A DNA stretch of 64,000 bases from JANMDU01 sp031376455. GTDB lineage: Bacteria > Pseudomonadota > Gammaproteobacteria > Burkholderiales > Burkholderiaceae_C. The stretch covers positions 27,947 through 91,946 of the forward strand of contig JANMDU010000003.1 in the NCBI GenBank assembly GCA_031376455.1. The letters are read 5' to 3'. Position 1 is the stretch's first letter; every line of letters begins with the position of its first letter. Shown here one piece after another: positions 1 through 9,178 of the stretch. The notes under the pieces are model-generated. The model worked only from the letters and a program-made list of their open reading frames with translations. It was not told the DNA's origin and searched no databases. The translations under genes and the position numbers were made by a program.

Positions 1-134
1 CAAGGCCACAGGTAAGCCTCGCGCTCGGCCCGCATCACGTCATGCAAATCATCCGCGCGCATCGGCGCGAAGCTGGCCTCTTGCGGAAAGAGGCTGGCAT
101 ACGCTGAAGGAAGGATGGAGGGCTGGGCGCTCAT
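1..134 (-). CDS. rimI: Ribosomal-protein-alanine N-acetyltransferase RimI, N-terminal 44 codons only
   Basis: The reading frame starts at an ATG (complement of 132-134) that overlaps the TGA of tsaB by four bases and runs off the left edge. The visible part begins MSAQPSILPS and reaches FAPMRADDLHDVMRAEREAY, which fits the first strand and helix of a GNAT acetyltransferase, where RimI proteins carry an R-x-x-D-L-x-x-V pattern. RimI acetylates the N terminus of ribosomal protein S18. A tsaB-rimI pair is common in proteobacteria and supports the call. The acetyl-CoA binding part lies outside the window. Confidence 0.75.
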   Translation of the reverse strand, partial: MSAQPSILPSAYASLFPQEASFAPMRADDLHDVMRAEREAYLWP

Positions 135-853
135 ACGGTTGTTTTGAGTGCATTGTGAGCTTCGCGCTCAGCGGTGGTCAAGGCGACTTTATCGCGGATA
201 TACAGGGGCAGCGCGAATTCAGCATCAAGCAGGCCGCCTGCGGCGATTAAAGCCGGGGCTAATTGCAGCAAGGCGCGGGCGGTGGGCAGGCAATGGATAT
301 GCGGCAAAGCCAAAGCCGCTTGGTTGAGATGCGGGTCAAGCGCGGGACGGATATTGCCTGCAATCAACGTCGGCGTTGAATTCAGATTTTCTAGGATATC
401 TTGAGGCTTTTTAAGCAGTTCGCCGGCATAGAACCTGTGTAAAGTGCTATCAAAATTATAGTAATCGACATACACTTCACCCATGCGTGCATCGAGCGTG
501 GCAAGAATGCGCGAGGCATCTAAGCCTTGGGCTTTTGCCAAAATACGCGCTTCTTGCGCGAGGACGAGCAATGTATCGACGGGCAACACTTTCACATTCG
601 CGCCAAAGGCCAAGCCCTGCACGACGGAGCAAGCCGTGCGCAGCCCGGTAAACGAGCCGGGGCCACGGCCAAACGCGATAGCGTCGAGCTGCGCATAGCG
701 CAAGCCGGCTTGGCGCATCAGATCTTCAATCGCGGGAATCAGCGTGGCGGATGCCTGCGCGCCGCCCGCGCCAGTGTGCGCAAACACGGCATCGCCACAT
801 TGGACGGCGATACTCATCGTGTCGGTCGACGTATCGAGGGCGAGCAGGTTCAT
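131..853 (-). CDS. tsaB: tRNA threonylcarbamoyladenosine biosynthesis protein TsaB
   Basis: 240 aa, the usual length for TsaB. It starts MNLLALDTSTDTMSIAV, the ASKHA-fold first strand, and has the signature FGRGPGSFTGLR at residues 61-72. TsaB is the non-catalytic partner of TsaD in the complex that transfers threonylcarbamoyl to A37 of ANN-reading tRNAs. The ATG overlaps the stop of the upstream EamA gene by four bases, and its stop overlaps the rimI start, so the three genes are translationally coupled. An upstream in-frame extension exists but lies inside the transporter gene and is rejected. Confidence 0.93.
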   Translation of the reverse strand: MNLLALDTSTDTMSIAVQCGDAVFAHTGAGGAQASATLIPAIEDLMRQAGLRYAQLDAIAFGRGPGSFTGLRTACSVVQGLAFGANVKVLPVDTLLVLAQEARILAKAQGLDASRILATLDARMGEVYVDYYNFDSTLHRFYAGELLKKPQDILENLNSTPTLIAGNIRPALDPHLNQAALALPHIHCLPTARALLQLAPALIAAGGLLDAEFALPLYIRDKVALTTAEREAHNALKTTV

Positions 854-1848
854 GCTTTCGCCGCCGCTGATGCAACTGGCGTTGGAGAGGATGCCGCACG
901 CACGCCGACGATGATGCCCAATGTTACCAAGGCCAGCCCCATGATGAGGTTGATGCCCAGCGGTTCGCCCAAGAAAATCACCGCGCCTAGTGCGGAGAGC
1001 CCTGGCACGAGCGCAGTGAGCATCGTGCTGCGCACCGGGCCAAAATAATGAATCATCTGCGTGAACGCAATGCCCGAGATCACCACTGAGCCCATGCCTT
1101 GATAAAAGGTTTGGAAGACGATTTCCCAAAGCGGCGCTGTGGCCAGCTTGCTGGCCAACACACCTGCTCCTACGAGCAAGCTGTAGATCGGGACATAAGT
1201 GAACGCACAAAACACGATCACAGCAATCGTGGTGGGCACGGCTTCTAATCGATGCTTACGGCACAGCACGGTATAAAACGCCCAGCAACTGCTCGCGCAA
1301 ACGAAGAGCACATCGCCCCGCCAAACCTGCGATCCGCTACTCGATGCCGCATAAGCCTGCCAAATGGACGCGCCGCCCACCAATAGCCCGCCGCACAAGA
1401 TCAGCAATAGCCCCAGCTTGCGGCCTTTGTTGAGCACTTCGCCCAGCAGCAGCACCGAAAGCAGCGCGGTAGTCAAAGGCAAGAGCCCGGGCATGAGCAC
1501 CGAGCCATGCGCAGCGGGCGCAAAAGTAAACGCGCTATAAGCCAGCACCGCATACCCCACGCCACCAAAGAGGCCGAGCAGCACGGTGAGCTTGAGGGGC
1601 AGCGGAGAAATCCAAAGTGAGGTCACAGCTTTTGGATCGTCGCGCCGCATTTTGCGCACCATGAAAAATCCCCAAGGCAGCAGCAGCAATGCCGCGCCCA
1701 CGATGCGGCAGAGCACGATATCGAGCGATGTGAGCGACTTCAATGCCATGAAGCGCGCGATCACGATAAAAGACGTCCAGATGGCAATCGTGACGATAGC
1801 AGCTGCAATGCCCAAAGTTCTCGGCGATTGCCGCTTTAAAAATTCCAT
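850..1848 (-). CDS. EamA/DMT-family inner-membrane transporter
   Basis: 332 aa with about ten hydrophobic segments, in two EamA repeats (roughly residues 12-155 and 180-320). The second ends with the typical run SALGAVIFLGEPLGINLIMG, close to the EamA motif near helix 9. Members export amino acids, nucleosides or other metabolites; the substrate cannot be read from sequence. It overlaps tsaB by four bases, which makes tsaB-rimI probable co-transcribed passengers. The ATG at the complement of 1846-1848 is the first in frame. Confidence 0.85.
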   Translation of the reverse strand: MEFLKRQSPRTLGIAAAIVTIAIWTSFIVIARFMALKSLTSLDIVLCRIVGAALLLLPWGFFMVRKMRRDDPKAVTSLWISPLPLKLTVLLGLFGGVGYAVLAYSAFTFAPAAHGSVLMPGLLPLTTALLSVLLLGEVLNKGRKLGLLLILCGGLLVGGASIWQAYAASSSGSQVWRGDVLFVCASSCWAFYTVLCRKHRLEAVPTTIAVIVFCAFTYVPIYSLLVGAGVLASKLATAPLWEIVFQTFYQGMGSVVISGIAFTQMIHYFGPVRSTMLTALVPGLSALGAVIFLGEPLGINLIMGLALVTLGIIVGVRAASSPTPVASAAAKA

Positions 1849-1872
1849 CCCCTGATTATCGGGGCTGCGGGT

Positions 1873-2817
1873 TTAGGCCGTGACTTTGGCGACCATCTCT
1901 TCGCGGAATTGCCGGGGCGTTTGGTTGAATTGCTGGCGAAAGCGTCGGTTGAAATAGGCTTCATCGCTGAAACCGCAGGAATACGCCACCTCCCGTATGC
2001 GCACCTGCGAGGTGGAAAGCAGTTCTTTGGCGCGCTCCATGCGTCGCTCAGTCACCAAATCGGTGAAGGTTCGGCCGGTTTCTTTCTTAAGCAGGTGCGC
2101 CAAATAATTGGGTGACAAGAATGCAGCAGCGGCGGCATCGGTGAGGCTCAGCTCTTTGTCAAGATTTTCTTTCACATAGCGCACCACCCGGTGCAGCGCG
2201 TCGCGCTGCGAAGTTTTCCCGTTGTGCTGAATGGAGCAGTTGAGCAATTCAGATTGCTTGCGCACGCAGGCCAGACCAATCATCTGCTGCAAAATCCCGC
2301 GAATCGTGGTGAGCGCGCCAAAGCCGCGATCTTGGTTGAGGATCTGCATCTCATCAATCCAACTGCGAATACGGTTGAAATCAGTGTCGCCGAACTCAAA
2401 ATCGATGTATTCCTGAAATAAAAAGGGCGCTAAATCTGGACATCGTGCCACGGGCGTATCGTCCAAATCCAAAGCATCTACTTCGAGCGCAGGCCACAAA
2501 AAGCTCTGCTGAAAATTAATGATGCAATAGTTTGAGCCCACGGGGTGCGGCACCATGTGAATGCGGTAAGGCAACACAAAACTCAGATAGCGTGGCCCAA
2601 ACGGACGCACTGCGCCACCAATAGCCTGATTGCTTTGCCCATCAAGCCCGACCTGAATTTGGAAGTAGTCATGGCGATGCGGCAGGACCAGCGCAGAGCG
2701 CACGCCCTTCAAGCGAATATCAAATTCTGGATGATCAGCGCGCTCATGCATTGCATAGGTCTTGATGCCATGTGCAGGCTTGGGTGCAGATGCAGACGAG
2801 AGTGATTCATTCATCAT
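1873..2817 (-). CDS. AraC-family transcriptional regulator
   Basis: 314 aa from the double ATG at the complement of 2812-2817. The N-terminal part contains LPHRHDYFQIQV, a cupin-like effector-binding strand with paired histidines. The C-terminal ~100 residues form the two helix-turn-helix AraC domain: LSLTDAAAAAFLSPNYLAHL, then VREVAYSCGFSDEAYFNRRF-type sequence (here IREVAYSCGFSDEAYF) and the closing TPRQFR. It sits 98 bp downstream of a long catabolic run on the same strand and next to the TRAP-type binding protein, so it is a candidate regulator of that cluster. The effector is unknown. Confidence 0.88.
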   Translation of the reverse strand: MMNESLSSASAPKPAHGIKTYAMHERADHPEFDIRLKGVRSALVLPHRHDYFQIQVGLDGQSNQAIGGAVRPFGPRYLSFVLPYRIHMVPHPVGSNYCIINFQQSFLWPALEVDALDLDDTPVARCPDLAPFLFQEYIDFEFGDTDFNRIRSWIDEMQILNQDRGFGALTTIRGILQQMIGLACVRKQSELLNCSIQHNGKTSQRDALHRVVRYVKENLDKELSLTDAAAAAFLSPNYLAHLLKKETGRTFTDLVTERRMERAKELLSTSQVRIREVAYSCGFSDEAYFNRRFRQQFNQTPRQFREEMVAKVTA

Positions 2818-2933
2818 TTCAAGTTCAAATAGCAACAGCTGTTCATGAAATTGAGCATATCAGCGGCGTGTGTCTAAGACAAGCGCACTTACCTTAATGT
2901 GGTGCGGTGAAGGCGGCTATATTTTGAATCGTA

Positions 2934-3878
2934 TCAATACACGTTTTCCACAGGCTGGGGCAAATCCCGCTGCAGATAAGCGTGTGCTTGTTCAACGGGC
3001 AGCGATTGCAACACGCTGTTTTGTACGGCCTGCGTCGCTTGCTTAAGCGAGGCCATGTCCATCTGATCAGCGGACACAATCGCAACGCCTCGGCTGCGCA
3101 GCGCGGCAAGTGTGAGGGCATCTTCTGCTTGCGCGAGCTGGCGTTGGTGCAGTGTGGCGAGTTGTGCCGCATCGCGCAAAGCGGTTTGCTCTTTGGCAGG
3201 CAGAGCCTCGAACCATGGCCGATGGCACACCAGCAGCAACACACCAAAAAAGTGTGCACTTAGGCTCAAGTGAGGGTGATAGTTGCCCACCGAGAACAAC
3301 GCAAAATTAGCCAACGGGTTCTCTTGTGCATCAACGCGGCCCGTTTTGAGTGCGTCGGTAAAGTCTTTCACATCGATGGACTGCGGAGTAAAGCCCAGAG
3401 CAGCCAAGGATTGACGGTAAACAGCGCTGTCAAGTGTGCGAATGCGCAGGCCTGCGCAGTCTTGCACATTTACGATTGGGCGCAACCGATTGGACAGATG
3501 ACGAAACCCGTTGTCCCAAAAGCCCAGCATCTTGTAGCCTGTGCGTTCCTCAATGCAGCGCGTCAGCCAATGGCCCACCGAACCGTCTAAAGCTTCTAAG
3601 GCAGTTTGCCGGTCATGGATAGCGAAAGGCAGATCGAGCAGAGCCAATTCAGGCACTTGCGCAGCAAGGTAGCCCGAGGCCATGTAGCCCAAATGCCGCA
3701 CGCCACAATCAATGCTTGTAAACAGCGAACGCGCCGTTTCCCCTTGGCTCGTCACATCTTCTTCTAAGGCAAGAATCCATTGAGGTAACTGGCTGCGCAA
3801 ATGCCCCGCCATATGCTGCAAACTGGCCGTGAGGATGGAGTCGTGTCCTTGGTAACCGCCTAGGCGCACCACATTCAT
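2934..3878 (-). CDS. TRAP-type (DctP-family) solute-binding protein, apparently without a signal peptide
   Basis: 314 aa. The start MNVVRLGGYQGHDSILTASL corresponds to the first strand of the mature DctP fold. Later segments such as GLRIRTLDSAVYRQSLAALG and SIDVKDFTDALKTGRVDAQE match the DctP pattern around the conserved arginine that grips carboxylate ligands. DctP proteins bind organic acids for DctQM membrane units. No dctQ or dctM is present here and no export signal precedes the fold, so the protein could be cytoplasmic, could have a displaced start, or could serve another role. An AGGA-type ribosome site precedes the ATG. Confidence 0.75.
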   Translation of the reverse strand: MNVVRLGGYQGHDSILTASLQHMAGHLRSQLPQWILALEEDVTSQGETARSLFTSIDCGVRHLGYMASGYLAAQVPELALLDLPFAIHDRQTALEALDGSVGHWLTRCIEERTGYKMLGFWDNGFRHLSNRLRPIVNVQDCAGLRIRTLDSAVYRQSLAALGFTPQSIDVKDFTDALKTGRVDAQENPLANFALFSVGNYHPHLSLSAHFFGVLLLVCHRPWFEALPAKEQTALRDAAQLATLHQRQLAQAEDALTLAALRSRGVAIVSADQMDMASLKQATQAVQNSVLQSLPVEQAHAYLQRDLPQPVENVY

Positions 3879-3902
3879 AGATCAATTTCCTGCGCAAAGA
3901 GA

Positions 3903-4880
3903 TCAGGAAGACTGAATTTTGGCTTCTTTGATCACGCGCGCCCATTTTGTATAGTCATCTTGCACGATCTTGGCCAACTGCGTTGCATTTTGCGGCCAAG
4001 GATCCAAACCCGAACGAATCAACTGGGAGTGAAAAGATCGCAAGTTCACAATCGTGTCAGCCTCTTTGCGCAAAGTATTGAGTATGTCTGCCGGCGTGTC
4101 TTTGTGCAAAAACAGCCCAATCCACGACGAGTACTCGTAGCCTTTAACGCCTTGCTCGCTGACGGTGGGCACATCGCGAAATTGTGGATGACGTTCTAGG
4201 CCCGAATAAGCAATCAAGCGAACACGACCGTCATACAAAAATGCCTGCGCCAACGGCAAGGCCATTGACATGACTTCCACTTCGTTAGATGCGACAGCCA
4301 AAGCCGCCTGCGTTGCGCCGCGATAGGGCACATGGGTCATCTTCAAGCTGGTCATCGACAACAGCAATTCCGTGGCCAGATGCTGCGGGCTGCCTACCCC
4401 GCCCGACGAATAGGTCATCCTGCCAGGCTCACTGCGCGCACGTGCGATCAGTTCCTTGATGTTTTTAACCGGGGAATTCTTGGGTACGGCAATAAAGGTG
4501 GGAATATTAGCAATCCCGCTCACGGGCACGAAGTCTTTGCGCGTGTCGACTTTGATGTTCTGTGGCTGCAAGTGCGGCAGTATCGTGACGATGCTGTTGT
4601 TCAGCGCAGCAATTGTTTGGCCATCAGCCTTGGCTTTGGAGAGTTTGTCGAGCCCCACAATGCCCGCAGCGGCAGCGATGTTTTCCACTACAAATCCCAC
4701 ATTGAACTTTTGCGCCAATCGCTCACAAACATGCCGCACAGCAACATCGGAGGCGCTGCCTGCTTGCAGCGGCAAAATCACCGTCACTGCACTTTTGGGA
4801 TAACTCTGTGCAAAGCTGGGCAGCCCAAGCCACGTTGTGGTGCCCAGAGCTGTGGCTTGAAGGATGTGACGACGTTGCAT
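3903..4880 (-). CDS. Tripartite tricarboxylate transporter-type binding protein (TctC/Bug family)
   Basis: 325 aa from the ATG at the complement of 4878-4880, preceded by GGAG at good spacing. The N terminus MQRRHILQATALGTTTWLGL ends in FAQ and is a cleavable export signal. The mature part starts YPKSAVTVILPLQAGSASD, the Bug pattern, and has YSSGGVGSPQHLATELL and HVPYRGATQAALA, typical ligand-loop segments. Bug proteins bind aromatic acids, nicotinate or small carboxylates in the periplasm. No tctA/tctB permease is visible. It lies in the middle of the catabolic run, 24 bp from the TRAP-type protein gene. Confidence 0.9.
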   Translation of the reverse strand: MQRRHILQATALGTTTWLGLPSFAQSYPKSAVTVILPLQAGSASDVAVRHVCERLAQKFNVGFVVENIAAAAGIVGLDKLSKAKADGQTIAALNNSIVTILPHLQPQNIKVDTRKDFVPVSGIANIPTFIAVPKNSPVKNIKELIARARSEPGRMTYSSGGVGSPQHLATELLLSMTSLKMTHVPYRGATQAALAVASNEVEVMSMALPLAQAFLYDGRVRLIAYSGLERHPQFRDVPTVSEQGVKGYEYSSWIGLFLHKDTPADILNTLRKEADTIVNLRSFHSQLIRSGLDPWPQNATQLAKIVQDDYTKWARVIKEAKIQSS

Positions 4881-4911
4881 GGTGTGAGTCTCCAAAAAAA
4901 TAGTGGTGGAA

Positions 4912-5631
4912 TTAAATGACGTTGACGCAGAGTGCCGGTAAATCTGCGATGCGGGCTTGCATCACATCGCCGCGCCGCACGGCAGCCACGCCTGAGGGCG
5001 TGCCGGTGTAAATCAAATCGCCTGGCAGCAAGGCGAATAGCGTGCTCAGATAAGCGATGGTTTCTGGCACATTCCAAATCAAGTCGCTCAAGTCGCCGCT
5101 TTGCCGCAGCTGACCATTTACATTCAGTGTGATCGCGCCTTCATGCAAATGCCCGCACACCGAGGCTGGCACCAATGCTGCACAGGGCGCAGAAAAGTCG
5201 AACGCTTTGCCCGTATCCCAAGGCCGGCCCATTTTCTTGGCTTCACTCTGCAAATCGCGGCGCGTCATATCCAGGCCCACGGCATAACCATAGACATGCT
5301 TGAGCGCCTGATCGGGTGCAATATTGCTACCACCCTGCTCTAACGCCACAACCAACTCCACCTCGTGATGCACATTCAGACTGAGTGATGGATAGGGAAA
5401 ATTTGCACCGTCTGCAACCAAGGTGCTGGCCGGCTTCATAAAAAAGAACGGAGGCTCGCGGTTCGGGTCGTGCCCCATTTCTTTGGCGTGATCCGCATAG
5501 TTTCGGCCTACGCAAAAAATACGGTTGACCGGAAAACGCGCCTGCAAGCCTTGCACTGGCAAACTCACGGTCTGAGGTGGTGCAAAAAGGAAGCAGGGCG
5601 CTAACTGCTCGGCGGCGAGAGGCGCATTCAT
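4912..5631 (-). CDS. Fumarylacetoacetate hydrolase-family enzyme (acylpyruvate/fumarylpyruvate hydrolase-like)
   Basis: 239 aa. FAH-fold signatures: FCVGRNYADHAKEMG (residues ~34-48), PFFFMKPASTLV, the metal ligands in HHEVELVV, and YTGTPSGVAAVRRGD near the C terminus. Family members of this short length cleave acylpyruvates such as fumarylpyruvate, the last gentisate-pathway step, or act as oxaloacetate decarboxylases. The start overlaps the VOC gene stop by four bases, so the two are coupled. The ring-cleavage neighbourhood makes an acylpyruvate substrate plausible, but the specific substrate is not shown by the sequence. Confidence 0.85.
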   Translation of the reverse strand: MNAPLAAEQLAPCFLFAPPQTVSLPVQGLQARFPVNRIFCVGRNYADHAKEMGHDPNREPPFFFMKPASTLVADGANFPYPSLSLNVHHEVELVVALEQGGSNIAPDQALKHVYGYAVGLDMTRRDLQSEAKKMGRPWDTGKAFDFSAPCAALVPASVCGHLHEGAITLNVNGQLRQSGDLSDLIWNVPETIAYLSTLFALLPGDLIYTGTPSGVAAVRRGDVMQARIADLPALCVNVI

Positions 5632-6188
5632 GATGCTTTGTCCTCGAATTTAGATTCGCTCTGTGAGCTGCGCATAGGGGCACTCACTTGCTCGACGCTT
5701 TTGTTGTTTTGCCCTTCATCAGTCATGCTCGGCACGCGCCCAATGCGAACTGCCTCGTGCCAAGCAAAATTCAATTCCACCTTGATGCCATTGATCGGCT
5801 CACGCATGAAGAGCTGATAAAGATTTGAGTTATGCGCTTTGCGCTCGCTGAATTCAATGCCATTTTGAGTCAAGCGCTCGATGAATTCCTCGATACCTTC
5901 ACAGTTGAAGCACACATGATCAATCCTGCCTGAGCCAGGCACACCGGCAGCGGAATAATCAATGCCTGCTTGGTCGCTGGGAGTTTTAAGGTAGTTGTCT
6001 TGGTGGGTGGAGTGGCGTGCTTTGCCAATGTGAACCACATCTTGCTCGCCAATGTAGAGCCAATACACCGGGAAACCAAACTCGGGGTGGTAGCCACTGC
6101 GAAAGCCAAGATTTTCGCAAAACCAATCACGGGTGGCCTCGGGGTCGTGCGTGAGGATGAGCAGATGCTCTAAAAATTTCAGTCCCAT
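5628..6188 (-). CDS. VOC (vicinal oxygen chelate) superfamily protein, glyoxalase/dioxygenase-like
   Basis: 186 aa from MGLKFLEHLLILTHDPEATR (ATG at the complement of 6186-6188). A VOC beta-alpha-beta-beta-beta layout is visible: the first HLL strand, RDWFCENLGFRSG, then IDHVCFNCEGIEEFIERL and a GIKVELNF strand with the usual metal-ligand glutamate. VOC proteins include extradiol dioxygenases, isomerases and glyoxalases. A disordered tail of ~40 residues follows the domain. It is coupled to the FAH gene and may supply its substrate; the actual reaction is unknown. Confidence 0.75.
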   Translation of the reverse strand: MGLKFLEHLLILTHDPEATRDWFCENLGFRSGYHPEFGFPVYWLYIGEQDVVHIGKARHSTHQDNYLKTPSDQAGIDYSAAGVPGSGRIDHVCFNCEGIEEFIERLTQNGIEFSERKAHNSNLYQLFMREPINGIKVELNFAWHEAVRIGRVPSMTDEGQNNKSVEQVSAPMRSSQSESKFEDKAS

Positions 6189-6219
6189 GGTGTGCCTTTC
6201 TGAATAAGATAAGTGGGCA

Positions 6220-6636
6220 TCAAGCGTGTTCAGCGGCCACAAGGCGCGTCTCGCCTGTATCGACCAGCGTGCGGGTAGCCTGCATGGAGGCGTAAATCCA
6301 TAAAATTTTCATCGACTGATCCGCAGACATGTTGCGAAAGCGGTGGGGCACATTCGGCGGGATCCATGTGGTGTCCAGTGGCTTGAGAGGAATTTCTTGA
6401 CCTTCAATGTCGAGCATGGCGTGGCCTTCAAGTAGCACCACACTTTCCTCACAGTTGTGGCTGTGAAAGGCAATGGCAGCGCCTGCCGCAAACTCCGTGA
6501 TGCCATTGATGAAGCCCGTAGCACCAATTGAAGGCAGCACAAGCGGCGTCGTGCGTGCACCGCCGCCACGGTCATGGCTTGTGATTTGATCGGGTTTGAG
6601 CACCACGGGGCGGCGTGTTTGCGGGGTAGCGGTCAT
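6220..6636 (-). CDS. Small single-domain cupin protein
   Basis: 138 aa. Cupin motif 1 is seen as AIAFHSHNCEESVVLLEGHA, with the two histidines and a glutamate as metal ligands, and motif 2 as PPNVPHRFRN with the third histidine. Small cupins of this type act as metal-dependent isomerases or dioxygenases, or as ligand sensors. It lies between the VOC gene and the aldehyde dehydrogenase gene in the same operon-like run. Its reaction cannot be inferred from sequence alone. Confidence 0.8.
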   Translation of the reverse strand: MTATPQTRRPVVLKPDQITSHDRGGGARTTPLVLPSIGATGFINGITEFAAGAAIAFHSHNCEESVVLLEGHAMLDIEGQEIPLKPLDTTWIPPNVPHRFRNMSADQSMKILWIYASMQATRTLVDTGETRLVAAEHA

Positions 6637-6666
6637 GATAGTTTCTTGGGGGCTTTGAATAGAGGA

Positions 6667-8043
6667 TCAGGTTTTGGCAGAGCCAGTCCAGACGGTTTTG
6701 ATGTTGGTGAATTCATGCAGGCCCAAAGAGCCCAATTCGCGTCCGTAGCCAGAATTCTTGATGCCGCCAAAAGGCAGGCGCGGGTCAGAAGCCACCGTAC
6801 CGTTGACAAAGACGGCGCCCGCTTCAATTTGCCGCGTGAGCTGGCGCGCGCGATCTAAATCGCGTGTCCACAGCGCAGCACCCAAACCAAACTCTGTGGC
6901 ATTGGCCACATCGATGGCATCTTGCACAGAACCCACGCGGATGATGGCGGCAGCTGGGCCAAAGGTTTCTTCTTTGGCTATAGTCATCGCCTGGCTCACG
7001 TGGTCAAACACCGTGGGCTCATAAAAAGCACCCGGCCCGTCGACCAGTTTGCCGCCCATGCGCAATTGCGCACCTTCGGCGATGCTGGCCTGCACTTGCG
7101 CATGCAGTTCATTGCGTAAGCTGCGCCTCGCCATGCTGCCAATCTGTGTGGCGGCATCCATCGGGTCGCCCATCTTCATCGATAGCACTTTGGCGCAAAA
7201 GGCATCTGCAAAGTCTTGCGCAATCGACTCTTGCACAATGAAGCGCTTGGCAGAAATACAGCTTTGACCGGTGTTGTGAAAGCGTGCTTTGGCGGCTGCT
7301 GATGCGGCCAACTCAACGTCGGCATCCGCCAAAACGATGAAAGGATCTGAGCCGCCCAATTCCAGCACTTGTTTTTTAAGCGCCTGCCCCGCTTGCGAGG
7401 CAATGCTTCGGCCCACGGGAGTAGAGCCTGTGAAAGTGACCGCATGAATGCGCACATCAGCAATCAAGCTGGCCACGGTCTTGGATTCAACCAACAATGT
7501 AGTGAACAAGCCCTGCGGCACGCCTGCTTTTGCAAAAATTTCTTCGAGCGCTAAAGCACATTGGGGCACATTGCTCGCATGCTTGAGCACCAAACCATTG
7601 CCACCCGCCAGCACGGGCGCGGCGGCACGCATCACTTGCCAAAACGGATAATTCCATGGCATCACCGCCAGCACCAAGCCCAACGGGTCGTACACAATCC
7701 GGCTGTCGCTGGCGCTGCTTGCCACCACCTGATCTTGCAACATGGCCACTGCTTGGCTGGCGTAGAAATCAAAATTCCAAGCGCACTTTTCAACTTCTGC
7801 CAAAGATTCCGTGATCGGCTTGCCCACTTCCAATGTGATCAGATGGGCGTAGTGCGCGGCATGAGCCCGCAGGCTGGCAGCGACTCGGCTTAAATACGAA
7901 GCTCGCTCGATGGTGCTTACTTGTGCCCATTGCTTTTGCGCATTGGCAGCTCGCTTGAGCAAATGCTCCACTTGGCTGCCCGTATGCAAGGGCAGTTGCA
8001 TCAGCGCTTGATCTGTTGCGGGATTGAAAGATTCCACCATCAT
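6667..8043 (-). CDS. NAD(P)-dependent aldehyde dehydrogenase, succinate-semialdehyde dehydrogenase-like
   Basis: 458 aa, the length of the Sad/YneI type. It opens ESFNPATDQAL, has the cofactor loop FTGSTPVGR (~204-212), catalytic Glu228 in LELGGSDP and catalytic Cys262 in NTGQSCISAKR, and ends with the usual NSGYGRELGSLGLHEF. Enzymes of this group oxidise succinate semialdehyde or related short semialdehydes. It overlaps the Ldh2 gene by four bases. In this cluster it probably oxidises an aldehyde intermediate of the unidentified substrate. Confidence 0.9.
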   Translation of the reverse strand: MMVESFNPATDQALMQLPLHTGSQVEHLLKRAANAQKQWAQVSTIERASYLSRVAASLRAHAAHYAHLITLEVGKPITESLAEVEKCAWNFDFYASQAVAMLQDQVVASSASDSRIVYDPLGLVLAVMPWNYPFWQVMRAAAPVLAGGNGLVLKHASNVPQCALALEEIFAKAGVPQGLFTTLLVESKTVASLIADVRIHAVTFTGSTPVGRSIASQAGQALKKQVLELGGSDPFIVLADADVELAASAAAKARFHNTGQSCISAKRFIVQESIAQDFADAFCAKVLSMKMGDPMDAATQIGSMARRSLRNELHAQVQASIAEGAQLRMGGKLVDGPGAFYEPTVFDHVSQAMTIAKEETFGPAAAIIRVGSVQDAIDVANATEFGLGAALWTRDLDRARQLTRQIEAGAVFVNGTVASDPRLPFGGIKNSGYGRELGSLGLHEFTNIKTVWTGSAKT

Positions 8044-9137
8044 GCCCCTGCTTGATTCACTGGCGATTGCAGTGGCTCAACACCCCAAGTCAGCGCTAGC
8101 TTGTCCAGCTCTTGCGCCAAGCCTTGCGTAATCGGGATGCCTTCTTTGGCGTAACGCTGCCGTTTGAGCTGACTTTGCTCTCCAGGCAACCAAATCCGAT
8201 CAACACCGGGTAATCGCGCACCCTCTCGCAAGTCGCGAATTAACGTGTCTGCCGCTTGCTTAAAAACAGCGGGGTCGCCAAAGGCCTTCAAATCAATCAC
8301 CATGATGGCCTGGCCTGTGTTGGTGACGGTTTGGTGATCGGCGTTGAAATCAACCACCGCTTTGCCCATGGCCGCGCCGCCCAGCGTGCCCGCGAGCATG
8401 CCCACGAGCAAGGCCAAGCCATAGCCTTTGTGACCTCCGATGGGCAACAAAAAACCTTCAGCAGAACGGCTGGGGTCGAGCAAGGGCTTGCCTTGGCGAT
8501 CAATCATCCAGCCCTCGGGCATCATCTCGCCGCTCTTGGCTTTGGCCTTCACTTTGCCATAGGCTGTCACGGTGGTGGCCATGTCGAGCACGATGGGCGT
8601 TTCGCTGCCGCTGGGAATACCGGCTGCAATCGGGTTGGTTGACAGGAGCATGTCCATGCCGCCCCAAGGTGGCATGTGATTTGCACTGCCCACGGCGAAA
8701 TACAAGCTCAACATGTCGTGAGCAATCGGCATGCTGGCATACAGCGATGCCGGCCCTGCGTGGTTGCTGTAGCGTGTGCCCACCCAAGCCACACCCGTTT
8801 GCCGCGCCTTCTCAATAGCGATCTCTACTGCCTTAGACACCACCAAATGTCCCATGCCGTTGTCGCCATGCAGCACCGCAGTGCCCGCACGCTCAGCCAC
8901 GATATGCATCTTGGGCCGGGCATTGATGCCACCTGCTTGGATGCGTTTGATGTATTGCGGCAGGCGAATCACGCCGTGACCATCCGAGCCTTGCTGATCC
9001 GCCTGCGCCATCAGGTTGGAAACAATGGCTGCATCAGCCGCAGGAATACCCGCTTTTTCAAGGCTGCGCGCAATGAAGCCTCGCAATTGATCAAACTTCA
9101 CCGTAATAACAGAAGACACAACAGAAGACATACCCAT
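8040..9137 (-). CDS. Malate/lactate/ureidoglycolate dehydrogenase family (Ldh2/MDH2) oxidoreductase
   Basis: 365 aa. Signatures of the non-Rossmann Ldh2 family: SDGHGVIRLPQY (51-62), RYSNHAGPASLYA, LLSTNPIAAGIP and the nucleotide-binding GGHKGYGLALLV. The family reduces or oxidises 2-oxo/2-hydroxy acids with NAD(P), including malate, sulfolactate and ureidoglycolate. The start may be either MGMSS (9137) or MSS (9131). It is coupled to the aldehyde dehydrogenase by a four-base overlap, suggesting consecutive steps on a hydroxy-acid. Confidence 0.88.
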   Translation of the reverse strand: MGMSSVVSSVITVKFDQLRGFIARSLEKAGIPAADAAIVSNLMAQADQQGSDGHGVIRLPQYIKRIQAGGINARPKMHIVAERAGTAVLHGDNGMGHLVVSKAVEIAIEKARQTGVAWVGTRYSNHAGPASLYASMPIAHDMLSLYFAVGSANHMPPWGGMDMLLSTNPIAAGIPSGSETPIVLDMATTVTAYGKVKAKAKSGEMMPEGWMIDRQGKPLLDPSRSAEGFLLPIGGHKGYGLALLVGMLAGTLGGAAMGKAVVDFNADHQTVTNTGQAIMVIDLKAFGDPAVFKQAADTLIRDLREGARLPGVDRIWLPGEQSQLKRQRYAKEGIPITQGLAQELDKLALTWGVEPLQSPVNQAGA

Positions 9138-9178
9138 CCAATTTCAAAAAATAGCGATCAACAACTAACCTATATGCA